DNA of 56,803 bases from the NCBI GenBank assembly GCA_010279815.1, contig QEOQ01000122.1:1395268-1452070 (forward strand), read 5' to 3'. The first letter of the stretch is position 1, and every line of letters starts with the position of its first letter. Position numbers and translations under genes: made by a program. Under the pieces are notes generated by a model, which was given only the letters and a program-made list of their open reading frames with translations, was not told the DNA's origin and made no database searches. This stretch comes from Brachionus plicatilis. Taxonomy: Eukaryota; Rotifera; Eurotatoria; Ploima; Brachionidae. Below are positions 43,979-55,390 of the stretch, piece by piece.

Positions 43979-44880
43979 ATAAAAGTACCCAAATACGTTC
44001 TCTACTTAAATATTTGTCTTTGAAAACAAAATAATAAAATGTAAAGGAAATTAAAATTAATTAATCACCTTTCAATTGTTTGACTTTGAAAAGTATAGAT
44101 TTATCTATTTCGTAAAATATAACTTCAAATATTTTATCTAATTATTTTTTTTTCTATTTTATTTTTTAATTTTTATTTAATCAATTGAATTATTATTTTT
44201 TTAATATCACATTTAGTTTTTTTTCTAAATAGATGAAAAAATATTAAAATAGGTGAGCAATTTTTAGATTAGGTGAACTAAAAAATACCAATCCGAATTG
44301 TTTTAGTAATAGATGAACCGTATGACTAGACCCGAAAAACTTGGTTATTTTCTCCATCAATTTTGACTTTAGTGATAATTGACGTTCGTTTGATGCATTT
44401 TAACAAAAACTCAATTTATAAAAAATGGAAAACAGACCGAAAATAGTTTTTTAAAATACAAATATTATCTTAAGAAACATCATATCACAAACCCAAAGTC
44501 AAAATTTATAAAAAAAAAATTTTTTCATTCTTACAATTTTAACTTAAAATTATTATTTTTATTTGAAACTGAAAAAAATATTTGAAACATCACACTTTTT
44601 TAACCCTTATCCGTCCAAGATCGGGTCAAAAATGACCCAAGCAAATTTTATTTTATTATATCTGTTGGATTGAATAAAAAAATATTGAAAATCCCTTTAC
44701 ATTGATTTTTTTGTTCTGTTTTTCTTTAAAGTTTTTTCTAAAATACCGAAAACGGAAACTATTGTTTTAAAAAGTTTATTGTCCAAAAAAAAATATTGTT
44801 TTGATCTTTTCGTTTTTTAAAACTTAATTAAAATTGAAAATAATTTAGTCTTTTGTTTTATTTACAATGCTTTTGTATTA

Positions 44881-46182
44881 CAGTGTTTAAAGTTAAACTG
44901 GATAATGGGTAAGATTACGTTATTTTACGTAATTTTACGCCAGAAAATGTAAGCTTACGTAATATTACATCATTTCTTGTATGTAAGAAAATGTAAGCTT
45001 ACGTAAAATTACGTAATTTTACTTAATATTACACCAGTTTAAGTAAGTTTGGCCGAAAACGCTTACGGCCAAAAAAAATTGAATTTTAGAGGAAAAAGTG
45101 GAAAATAAATAAAAATATGTGAATTTAATGAAAAAAATTTTGAAAAAAAACTTTACACTTTATTACATTTTTTTACATAATTTTACGTAAAATTATACAA
45201 TTTAATGTAATAATATGTAAGTTTTGGTGATATTTTCTAGATTTATGTAAATATTAGTAAAGTCCTTTTTTTTCTTTTGCCAAAAGATGATTTTAAAAAT
45301 AAAAACACAATTTTTGCAATTTAAAAATGATTTGGAAAGTGAAAAAAAAATTAATTGTAAATAAAAAATTAAAAACACAATTTTATTTTATACCTTTATT
45401 TTAAAAATTTTAATTTTTTATTTAATAAAAAAATTAAATTTAAAAATACAAAAGCAACTGACTATTTATTTTTTTCGATTTTTTAGTAATAACAGCAAGA
45501 GATCTTACTCCCCGAGAAAAATAAAACGCGTAATCACTTCATGTTTAAACGCTTCTGAAAATAAGTTAAAACGCGTTAGTCTTTGCATTTTTTGACAAAC
45601 TTTTCCCATTTAAAAACGTTACGCCCTTTTTGCGATTAAACGCAATTAAATCAAATAGATAAATCGCATTTAAACAGGCAGAATTTTCATTTTATACACT
45701 TCTAAGGGTTTGTCTACTCTAGGAATCAATTAATATTATAAATTTTAACTAATAATTATTAGAAAAATATTTTATTTTTAATTTTTTTAAATAAAAAAAA
45801 TATCGTTTTAATAGATATTTTTTAAGTTTTTATAAAAAGCTAATAAGATAATTATTTAATCAAAGAAAATTATTCAATGCATTGAGTATTATTGTAGTAT
45901 TGCATCAGTCATCTAATTGAAATTTTATGATCTTCTAGTGTTTCTTGATAAATATATGAGCAAAATACGTGCATAGAAATTTTTTTTAACAATTTTGAAA
46001 TGTTTTTTTCAAAATACCAAGGGTGCATATTATTAATGGTTTATTTAAGGTGATAAGTCTGACACAAACAACAAAGATTGAATACAGACAGGCTATTCTC
46101 GGTACGTTTCATTAGTTTTCTGACGTAAAATTACGTAAAATAACGTAATCTTACCCATTATTCAGTTTAACTTTAAACACTG
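44881..46182. mobile_element. Nested TA-flanked element with TTACGTAA-rich ends
   Basis: TA, then CAGTGTTTAAAGTTAAACTG at 44881, inverted at 46163-46182 and followed by TA. The termini extend inward as ATAATGGGTAAGATTACG and repeated TTACGTAA palindromes for about 60 bp. Tc1/mariner elements commonly start CAGTG at a TA target. No transposase frame was found, so it is non-autonomous. A truncated copy is at 28926. Confidence 0.8.
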
Positions 46183-46199
46183 TATACAATTTATAACAT

Positions 46200-46346
46200 A
46201 ATCAAAATTCAAATGTTAATGATAGTAGACTAAGAAGAACTTGCTTAGAAAGCTTATGTATTGAATTGATCAAACCACATATTGTAAAAAGAGCGATGGA
46301 AGCTCAAATAAAAAAATATGTTGGATTACACACCAATTTAATTTAA
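46200..46346 (+). pseudogene. piggyBac transposase C-terminal fragment
   Basis: The plus frame reads RLRRTCLESLCIELIKPHIV, then KRAMEAQIKKYVGLHTN, ending at TAA 46344-46346. The (R)xxFLxxLxxELVxPHIxRR pattern is typical of the region after the catalytic core in piggyBac transposases. It lies on the right side of the TTAA-bounded element, which supports that assignment. No other part of the gene is left. Confidence 0.65.
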
Positions 46347-46501
46347 TAAAATTTTATAAAATAATAATTTTTTTTCCTTGAGTCAAAATTGACCCGATCT
46401 TGGTATACAACTGAATAAATAAAAGCTTTATTTTTTGGGTCATAATTGACCCATCTCAAACGTTAATGTTATTTTTTATATCTTGGACGGAGAAGGGTTA
46501 A

Positions 46502-46884
46502 TATTATTTCAACAGTGGATGCATTCTGTAATTAAAACACAACAAATTAAAATAATTATTTTTCAAAATTATTTATGTTCAAAAATTAGATTGAATTTTC
46601 GTTCGTTAGGCTACATTAATTTTTTTTTATTAAATATTCTAGTTCAACCTTGAGTAATTTTAAAGTGCAGAATATAATTGGTGTTATTTTTCAACAAAAA
46701 AAAAATTTAAATTAAAATTTAAAAACAAATAATTTATTATTTGAAAATTCTTTAAAAAAATTATTTTGTTTGCATTTTTACTTTTCCACCAAATTTACAA
46801 AATTTCGTGTAATTTTGCGTGAATTCTTTTACAGAACAAAAAACCGTAACAGTAAAGAAAATTTTTTTTTAAAAAATGAATTGA
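46502..46884. other. 3' flank of the centlein-like gene
   Basis: Low-complexity A/T sequence between the piggyBac-like element and the centlein-like stop. It presumably includes that gene's 3' UTR. Nothing else is seen. Confidence 0.4.
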
Positions 46885-49800
46885 TTAAAGCCTTCTGAGA
46901 CATATGAGCTCTTTTTCCAAATCTATCAACTCCTCAATCCGAGTTGAAATCATCTCACATACCTTTTCAATGTTAACAATGTTAACATCATCAAACTGTT
47001 CTCTTTTGCTAGTGTTCAAACACTGTTCAAACTCGAACAAAAGCTTTTGAGGTTCATTGCCAAAGTTATCCTTATCCTTTAAAAGATCATCCAGCTCGTG
47101 ATGGCTCATGTTCAGAACAGAGCTTGCCAAGTCCAGCGCAAACTTCATCTCCACCTTTTCCTCTCTCTTCTCTTTCTCACATCTAATGGCCTTCTTGTTG
47201 ATCTCAACTCGATTCAGCAAGCTCTCGTACAAATTCTTGATTAGATTCTCAAAATTCTCAGCCAGCTTGAACGCATACTTGACTTTTAGCTGGGCCATAC
47301 TCAGCGTTTCATGGCTCGCTTGGCTCAATGTTTTGAGTTTATTTTGTGCTGCCGACTCCAGCTCGCTCACCACTGACTCCAGACTCAGCACCCGTTTGTG
47401 CTCTTGGTTCAGACGTGTTTCCAAGTCATCCTTTTGCTTTTTCAAGCCAGAAATTCTCTCTTTCAAAGTGCATGTTGTTTTGTCCGATTTTTCTATTTTT
47501 TCTTCCATTTCTTGACGGCTTGCCTGGCCCGATTGAATACTTTGACGCAAATTTTTTGTCTCTACTTTATACTTTTCGACCAGGTCGGACATTTTTTTCA
47601 CCTGGCCCTTCAGATCATTGACTATTTGCTCGTTGGCGTAGCTAAACACTGGATCTGACTTTATTTGGTTTTCCTCTATTTTTTTCTTGTAAAAGTCCAC
47701 GAGTTGTTTCTTCTGGTTTAGGTCCCGTTCCAAGTGATTCAGCTTTTCTTCGTTTACTTTCAGGCGGTCAGTCAACCTTTCGTTGTCTGCTTTGAGGCTT
47801 TTGTTCTGGGCTATTTGCTTATTGAGGTCGCTGTTCAATTGACGATTTTTGGATTCCAGCTGTTTTTTAAGTTCGTCGCGCAACAATTGCTCTTTTTTGA
47901 CCAAGTCTTGCTCCGAGTCTTTATGCTCGGATTCTCTCTTTTTTAAGCAACATATTTCATTGCCCAAACTTTCTACTTGAAGGCGACAATTTTTGAGCTT
48001 TTGCTCCAATGTTTCCACTTCTTTGACCAATTTTTCATTGTATTGTCTCAAATTCTCGGATTTAAGCTCTAGGCTAGTGCGTTGCCGGACCAAGTCGTCT
48101 ATTTGCTTTTTTGATTGTTGAAGCTTGAGATTTTTTGATTTTAGTTGAATTGATGCTGTTTTTTCGTCTATTTTGTTTGGCTTTTTGGCAACTCTTTAAA
48201 GAGGAAAAAGAAAATCTAGTTATTTGAATTATTATTTATTTATTATTTTTAAAAAAAGTCTAAATTTTATGTAAAATAAAGTGAAATTAAAATTTTTTTT
48301 ATTTTAGAATGAACCAAATTTGGGCAAATTGAAGCAAATGTTTTAAAATTATAAAATATGGTTGTTTTAATAAATTTTTGGTAATTTATCAATTCGTAGA
48401 AAAGCTAATTCATTGAAAATTTACGTAATCGTAAAAAATTCTTAGAACTTGGCAAATTGAAGTTTCAGATCAAATTTTTAGATCAAAACGATCATTAAAA
48501 ATTTTAAAACTTAATTAATCTAATGATTTTTATAATTTTTAAGAAATAAATACTAAACATTACTAGACATGTTTTGTCTAATAATTGTTCATTATCAAAT
48601 TAACATCAAAATGATTGATCTCTAATTTATTTAAAAAAAAACAATCAATAATTTGAATAATTCAGTTTAAGTTAATTCACAAATTCAAATTTTTAAATTT
48701 TATATCATTCATTCAAACTGAAATAATTTTATTTTTCTATATTAATAAATTTTAAATTTTAAAACAGTTAATTTTTTTGTCTTTAAAAGTAATTTTTCAT
48801 TAAAATCAATTTAAATATTTAAACCTGTTAAAGTTCAATAAAAAGTGACATTTTAAAATTTTAAATATGAAAATAAACTTGACATGAGATGTCAAGTAAT
48901 TGCTTTGGAAATGGTTTATTTTTTCTCTATCATTAAAAAAAAATAATATTGCAATTTATATTTTGATCTTTTGATCTTGATCTCAAACTTCAATTTGCCT
49001 AGAACTTGATTTACAATTTCATAGAATTTTTTTTCATAAATATTAAAGAGGAAATAATGAAATTAAAAAGAAAAAAATATTTTAGATTGATTTCTGGGAT
49101 TTATTTTTTTAATATGTGTTCTGTACCGATCTTAAGCTTCTTCAGATAATCGCTGAAAAAGTTGATAAAATAATAAAAAATCAATAGCTAAATTTAGTTC
49201 AACACTTTAAAATATTTAAAAAAATTTTTTCTTTAAAAATTTTTACAGATTATTATCCGATGAAACAAATTAAAGGGTGACAACTTATATTACAAATTGT
49301 AAGAAAAAAATAGATGCTGTTACATTTTACAAGCCATTTTTTTTAACTAAATTCGACTAAATTCTTATAAGCGTACAATATTTTTAACAAAAATTATAAT
49401 TTAGATAGAAATTTTTTGCTTTTTTAAGATGAATTTAAAATCAAAGTCTTTTATTAAAGTTTTTTCAGTATCACTTTTTAATAACTTAATCTGCACTTTT
49501 TATGAAATTATTATGGATAGAAAACAAAACACTCTTATAATATTATTTTTATTTATTTATAATTTTTTTTAATTTACAGTATTACAGTAATAATCTGTTT
49601 TTAAGAATTTTACGTAAAAATACTAAAATAAAAAAAAAGTAAATTTCAGAAAAATTACGAAATTTTTTATGAAATATGCCTATTAGAAAATTGAAAAAAC
49701 AATTACGCCATTTAAATAAAAAATATATGTTTAAAAAAGGTATTTTTAAAAATAGATATTCATTACTTATTCTTTTAAAAGTTGATAATTCTTAGGTGAT

Positions 49801-52800
49801 TAAAATATTCATTGTGTAAAACGGTGACTTATCAATAATTGCATTGAGGTTTGTTTTTTTTTTTAAGATTTTCTCCCTTTTTTGTAAAATTACGTAAAAT
49901 TTCGAAATATTATTCCAGTTCTCATTTGAATTTTTTAAAAAATAGAAAGATTCCAACAAATCGCCTTTTTTTACTTTTTTTTTTATTTACTAAAATTCAA
50001 TGAATGTAATTTTTTTTAATCTGCTGGTTTAAAAATTAATTATCATTTAACATTTCGAATAATTTACCCCAAAAAAATTAATTTTTACAAATCTAAAAAT
50101 TTTTACTTACTCTTCATTGCTATTTTTTTTATTTTCATTTGAATATTTTCTTATTTGTTGGCTCAAAAAAAGCTTAAACTTATTTTCTTTTTTGCGCAGC
50201 TCGAACCATTTTTTGTGCAGTCTCTTATTCTCCAAAGTCAACTTGTTGCTCATTGACAAATATTTTTCTCTATCTGTCTTCAGCGAAGCACATTTAGAAT
50301 TCAAATCTTTGGACAATTCCTTTAGAGCAGCCAGTTCCGATTCAAGTTTGAAGCATTTTTCCCTCCTTTCATTCAAACTTTTTTCATAGATTTCATTTTT
50401 TTTGCTCAAATTCTTCTCCTGATCTTTTAAATTTAAATTTAATTCAAATTTAAGAGCCTCAATTTTTTCATTTTGCTCATCAATCTTGAACTTATGATCA
50501 TCTAAATTTTCTTTCAATCGAAAATTTTCCTTCTCCAATTCTTCATTTTTATTTCTCAGAACTGCCAGCTCCTTGCAAACCAATTGACTATCTACTCGTT
50601 TATATCCCTTAACATTGATTTTACTAGCAGTCTTCGATTCGGCTTCTTCTTCGCCATCAAGGTTCAATTGCTGCTTCAGCAGTTCGTTTTCTTTCTCCAA
50701 ACTCATCAGTCTTTCCAATCTACGCTGATGAGCTGTTTTCAGTGTACTCAATTCTTTTTCCTTTAAATCACATAAATTTTGATAATATTTTATTTTATTT
50801 GTCGATTCCGTCTCTGATTGATCAGTGCATTCGGCAGCAGGTCTTGCGTTCTGAGACTTGGACCTTTTTTGATTTTTATCAACACTTTTTTTATACTCAT
50901 GACAATTTATAACCTTAAAAATGGTAGAAAAATAATAAAAAAAATTTTTTTAAAAATTAGCTGTTAATTTAAAAAAAATTATTTAATTTATGCCTAATGG
51001 TCAGCTAGTAAGAAAAAGCTATCCAATTTTAAATAGAAACAGAAGAAAAAATCCTGAAATAAAAATCAAATTTTTTTTCAAATTATTTTAAATATTTAGG
51101 AGTCCTATATAAATTTATTATCAAAAATGTGTTTTTCAATAAAATCTCAAAGTGTGTAAGCATTTACGAAAATTAAAAAAAACTTTAATTTTGAATGAAT
51201 GAAAAATATAGAAATTTGCTTTTCACCAAAAGATTGGAAGTCAAGGTTTTGTATAAAATTTGAATAGAAAAAATGATCATAAAGAATAGGAAGTCTAATT
51301 TAATAAAAAATTAAAAAAGATATTAAGCAAACCATGTTTAATCACAAATGAATGTGACAAAATATACTATATATCAAAAAAAATTTTGGGCATTGTGAAT
51401 TTTCATACGAAAATTCCAATACAAATTGATAACAGATTAAATTTCATGAAATTAGTTTTGGAGACATGTTTATCGGTAAACAAGAAACTATTTTCAATAA
51501 ATAGTTATTAACATTTTGCCAAAATATACAAAAAAAATAAATAATGGTTACATTATTTTCTTTTTACTATATTTTTAAGTTTTCATTTTTTTCTGTAAAT
51601 GTGTCAAACACCCTCCTCCACTCTGAGATAACAATACAATAGATCTTAAAGTCTTCTCTTTAAAATAAGAATTTACTCTTAAAAAGTCAATAAAATAAAT
51701 TATCTAATTTTTTTTCATTTTTTTCACACTGCTCGAAAATAACAAAAATTTTAATTTTTTTTTTACTAAAAAATCTTACATTATCAGACAAAAGTTCACA
51801 TTTTCGATTTAGTTCGCTAACAATCGACTCGGCATATCCAAGCTTTTCTTTTAGCATGTCCAATTCCATTTTTAATTTTTCAATTTCATTATTTTTGGTC
51901 TTAACCAAGTCTTTGCTCACTTTTTCTTTGGCCTCGAGTTTTTCACATTTGGCAATCAAATGAGCACTTTTGTCCTGTTGAACAAACGACTCAAATTTAT
52001 TCAGGAGATCATTGTACATTTTTTTCACAGACAAATTCTCCGAGTCCAACACCTCATACGTGTTCTTTTGACTCAAAATTGTATTCTGCTGGTCGTTTTG
52101 GATCTGCTTTAGCTGCCTGATCAATTTGTCCTGTTGGTTCATGCATTCCAAATTGGACTTCATTTTAGCCTCCAGTGACTCGAACTCGAGTCGAAGTTTT
52201 TCAAAGCTCTCATTTTTTTGCTTCAGCTCAGAGCGTAATTTGTCATTTTCCAACTTAAGACTTTGGTCTATTGATTCTTTAAAGTGGTTCAATTCTCTTA
52301 GTAATTTCTCATAGTTTTCACTCACAGTTCTCAACTCGAGGCTCCGCACTTCCAGTTCGGAGCTTTTTTTTTCGCACTCAAATCTCACTGCTTCGATTTC
52401 CTGGCCCAAATCGCCAACCTTGTTCAGCAAATAGATTTTCTCCTGTTCATTGTCTTTGACCAATTTTTCCAATTTGTCATCTCTCAGCCGAATTATCTGC
52501 TCATACATTTGCTCTTTGTCTTCACTGGTTTTGACATTTTTTTTTAGTAATTCAATTTCTTCGTGCCTGGCCACCAATTCAAATTCAGAGTTTTTGATGC
52601 GGCTTTGCAGATTGCCAATGTCCGAGTTGAGTGAACAAATGGTTTTTTCATTTTCCTCCAGTTTACGGTCTTTTATTTTTAGTATTTCCAATACTTTGCG
52701 GTCCTTGGTCTCGGACTTTTCCTTTTCACGCTGGACAACTTGGCCAATTGCGTTGGTCAAATTGGGATTCGATGATTGAAGTTGTTTCCATAATGACCAG

Positions 52801-53021
52801 ACAAATTCTTTGTCAGCTTTGGCGTTTGCTAGCTCTTCTTCAAGGTACTTTATTTTGTTGGTAAGGGGCTGGGCTTGTTCGGAAAATGGAATGTTTGTTA
52901 TTGTGCAGACAGATGTTGAGGCATTGCTGGTCGAAGCTGTGGTCGAATTTAGTGAAGCCTCGGTCATGCTAAATTCATTTATGTAATTGTTTAGAGTTGT
53001 ATCTGCCAGCACCTGATTCAT
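46885..53021 (-). CDS. CNTLN: Centlein-like centrosomal coiled-coil protein
   Basis: Centlein is a centriole-associated coiled-coil protein that helps link the two centrosomes (C-Nap1/Cep68 linker). Exons 51780-53021, 50111-50913 and 46885-48193 join in phase (0, then 2) through donors GTAAGA and GTAAGT: 3354 nt, 1117 aa, somewhat shorter than the vertebrate protein (about 1400). The assignment rests on FVWSLWKQLQSSNPNLTNAI (about 73-92) followed by REKEKSETKDRKVLEILKIK, which I recognise as the conserved N-terminal block, and on the C-terminal ASSVLNMSHHELDDLLKDKD block. Nearly all the rest is heptad-repeat coiled coil (Leu/Glu/Lys/Gln). A Ser/Thr-rich head occupies about residues 18-45. Introns are 866 and 1917 bp. 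A perfect X-box lies about 70 bp upstream of the ATG, which suggests RFX control. Symbol by family resemblance only. Confidence 0.82.
48194..50110 (-). other. Centlein intron 2 with repeats
   Basis: 1917 bp. It contains a minus-strand retroelement tail (49120-49146), a block at 48309-48390 that recurs at 35404-35484, and an inverted repeat (about 48450-48490 against 48965-49012; GGCAAATTGAAGTTT). Splice ends are GTAAGT and TTTAAAG. No coding is seen. Confidence 0.7.
49117..49146 (-). repeat. 3' hairpin tail of non-LTR element, copy 4
   Basis: On the minus strand it reads TCTGAAGAAGCTTAAGATC, then GGTACAGAAC, a diverged form of the tail at 1818, 2749 and 9660. It sits inside centlein intron 2 in the same orientation as the gene. 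Confidence 0.45.
50914..51779 (-). other. Centlein intron 1
   Basis: 866 bp from donor GTAAGA after LLSDN to acceptor TTTTTAAG before VINCHEYKK; phase 0. A/T-rich with no recognisable element. Confidence 0.75.
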
Positions 53022-53089
53022 TTTTGATGAAAATAAAAATTTTAATTAATATTGATAATAAAAATTTATTTGTCTGTATTTGATTTTTT

Positions 53090-53103
53090 GTTGCCATGGT
53101 TAC
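53090..53103 (-). promoter_or_regulatory. X-box (RFX-binding site) upstream of centlein
   Basis: On the minus strand the 14 nt read GTAACCATGGCAAC, a full match to the X-box consensus GTHNYYATRRNAAC bound by RFX transcription factors. It is 69 bp upstream of the centlein ATG and in the gene's orientation, inside the 50-200 bp window where X-boxes of ciliary and centriolar genes usually lie. The site is nearly palindromic. Confidence 0.7.
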
Positions 53104-53678
53104 CGAATGTCCATTAAAGCATGGTCAATTTTTTATCAGCTATTCAAATAAGTTATTTCTAGATGTCAAGTTTAAGGTCAGTGAATATTATAAAGAACAA
53201 ATATTTATTATTTTTCTACCAAGAATTGAATTAGGGTATTGTCAGATGACTATGAATAAATTTTATCCAAAAATAAAATAAAAAAAATAAAGAAATATAT
53301 CATTTATTTAGTGTTGTAAATAAATAGCATTTGAATTTACTTTTAAATAATTAAATTAATTTTTAAAAATTTGAGTTTTAATTTAAACAAATTTTAAAGT
53401 TAAGTTTTAATTTAAACCCAGAATAATAATTAAATTTAAATTCAAATTTGAATCATAATTTAATTCAATTTAGAATTAAAAAAAGTCAAATTATTAAGCT
53501 TTTATTTGAAAATCAAAACGAAAATTTAAATTTATTTTGGTGGTTTTTATAATAAATGTATTAATTGTAAAACGTTATTAACAAATAAATTCTAAAAATT
53601 AAGTTTATTTCCATTTTTTTTTCTTTTTCAAATTAATATATTTTTTGTTCAAGGTCTTTCAAAAACAATATATAAATA

Positions 53679-54556
53679 CAGTGCACTCGCGCTATAACGA
53701 TTCGCTTTATTACGAATATCGCGTTACAGCGAATGATGTATAAGCCCCGATTTCCTCTCCATTCAAATCAATGGCTAACAAAATATAATATTACGAATAT
53801 GAAATTGTGAAAAATTCGCTACTGCGAATGGGAAATCAAAGCCCATTTTCATACTTAACTTATATATAACAACGTTAATTGTCACTTTCTTTAACGAATA
53901 CAATCTTTTTTTAGCACATTCGTTATAATTTTTGTTTATCAATGAAATTTTAATCTGTATGTGTCAACTCCTGAAAAATAATGACAAAATAAAAAGAAAC
54001 CAACCAATCAAAAATTATTTTGACAAATTTTGAGAAATATGCCTTTCGACATTGTGATGATTTGGTTCCTTCTGGTGAGACATACAGCGATGATTTAGTT
54101 TCATTGAAACAAGGTGAGCAAACTGAAGAAGCAGAACCATCCCTAACCATAGAAACATAAACAAAGTTTATAAGCAAAGAAAAAGCAATCGCCGGACTGA
54201 ATACAGCTAGAGAATATTTTATGAATAGCAAAGAAGACTGTAGAAATGAGATAAATTCAGTCTTCAAACTCATCGCCTCTATTCAATCAATCGAATCAAA
54301 AAAACAATCGAAAATCACAAGTTTTTTCAGTTAATCTAATTAGTTTATTTAATTTTTTCTTATTTTTATTGTTTATGTTCTTTGTGTATTCTTATCTTAT
54401 TTTGTCAATAAAAAACTAAAAAAATCTATCAACCGCCCAATTATACATTTTTATTTTAACACCAATCAATTAACATGGAAAATTTGATATAACGATTTTT
54501 CATATAACGAATGACATTATAAAGTCCCGCTCATTCGTTGTAGCGCGAGTGCACTG
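53679..54556 (+). mobile_element. Tigger/pogo-like element, complete ends
   Basis: CAGTGCACTCGCGCTATAAC at the left end is inverted at the right end (GTTGTAGCGCGAGTGCACTG), with TA on both sides (53677-53678 and 54557-54558). The length is 878 bp. Further CGAAT/ATTCG words (ATAACGA, TTCGTTATA) recur just inside. Only a transposase tail is encoded, so it is a deletion derivative, nested in a hAT-like element. Confidence 0.88.
54030..54333 (+). pseudogene. Tigger-like transposase tail, with stop
   Basis: The plus frame reads NFEKYAFRHCDDLVPSGETY, then EAEPSLTIET, a TAA at about 54158, then TKFISKEKAIAGLNTAREYF, ending KKQSKITSFFS at a TAA near 54331. It is the same tail as at 43503-43823 but interrupted by the in-frame stop. 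It lies in the sense orientation inside the complete Tigger-like ends. Confidence 0.65.
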
Positions 54557-55044
54557 TATTATTTTTTATTTTATTAAAAACTTATTTATATTTTTTAAAA
54601 TGAGTCAAACTCAAGATTTTTTACTAGCACCTTTGATCGATAAACAAAAAGCTATACATTAAAAGATCTCTTTCCACAATAATTCAATTAAAGCTAGAAA
54701 ATTATAGTAAATAAAAATGCTGATATTACACTGTTAAATAAAGTGATATAAATTCCTCGAGCAATATGCTTGGTCATTTGAAAAAAGAGCATGCTATGGA
54801 ATTGGGATATCAGCATAAAATTTTAGTAGGTTTTAGTTATATCTGAAAATTTGAATTAGTCAAATTGTTTAGGTAATTTTAATTAGAACATAAATTGAAT
54901 AGAATTTAGAATTATTTAAGTTAGTCTTGGAATTTAAATATTATTGAGTTTAAATTTGAATCCAAATTTGATTTTAAATTTAAATCGAAATAAATCGAAT
55001 AATTTGTTCAAATCGCCAATTTGATTTACAACACTACATTTATT

Positions 55045-55385
55045 TCAAAAGCTTTTTGTTTAATTCGTTTCAAATAAAAGAAAAATAGAATAAAATTGTC
55101 AAGAAAAAAAAAATTTTTTATTAATTTAACTCTCTAAACAGTAGACAATAGATAGGCTGTTGTTGAAATGTTAATATTTTTTTTTTGATTATTTATGGAA
55201 ATTTACGTGAAATTGTTCAGGAAATTTTGAAATATGATCAAAAAAAATGTTTTGATCGTGTTTTTAAATAAAAAAAAGAAGTTTTTTAGTAATATGCCTT
55301 TAAATTTTATTTCATCAAGATGATTGCTAAAGATCAGTCAGATCTTTACTAGATATACAAGAGACTATTTTGAATTTAAATAGGT
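55045..55385. other. AT-rich stretch, no gene seen
   Basis: No open frame or repeat structure of note lies between the hAT-like element and the next inverted-repeat element. The minus-strand 64-codon open frame at 55327-55521 overlaps the inverted repeat and is not supported. Confidence 0.35.
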
Positions 55386-55390
55386 GAGCT

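Larger units (their letters stand above)
44600..46501 (+). mobile_element. piggyBac-like element flanked by TTAA
   Basis: TTAA at 44600-44603 and 46498-46501 bound matching ends: CCCTTATCCGTCCAAGAT at left and the complement of CCCTTCTCCGTCCAAGAT at right. Subterminal GGGTCAAAAATGACCC (44625) and GGGTCA..TGACCC words near the right end are typical of piggyBac-type termini. A transposase fragment lies at 46200-46346. The element is interrupted by a TA-flanked transposon (44881-46182); without it, it would be about 0.6 kb. Confidence 0.88.
53309..55036. mobile_element. hAT-like element with CATTTATT duplication
   Basis: Ends TAGTGTTGTAAAT (53309) and ATTTACAACACTA (55036) are inverted. CATTTATT flanks both sides exactly (53301-53308 and 55037-55044), an 8-bp hAT-type duplication. 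The arms continue for about 150 bp as imperfect TTTAAATTTGAAT-rich inverted sequence. A Tigger-like element is nested inside (53679-54556). No hAT transposase remains. Confidence 0.85.

Noticed and set aside
47108..47946. Plus-strand open frames of 70-135 codons, some hydrophobic or Cys/Phe-rich
   Set aside because: Antisense shadows of the centlein coiled coil: Lys/Glu codons read as Phe/Leu/Ser on the other strand.
52126..52864. Plus-strand open frames of 62-109 codons
   Set aside because: Antisense shadows of centlein exon 1.
53096..53281. 61-codon plus-strand open frame starting inside the X-box
   Set aside because: No domain and no splice context. Its ATG is part of the X-box palindrome (CCATGG). 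The promoter reading is better supported.
53950..54273. 107-codon minus-strand open frame (and its twin at 43573-43803)
   Set aside because: Antisense shadow of the Tigger-like transposase tail.
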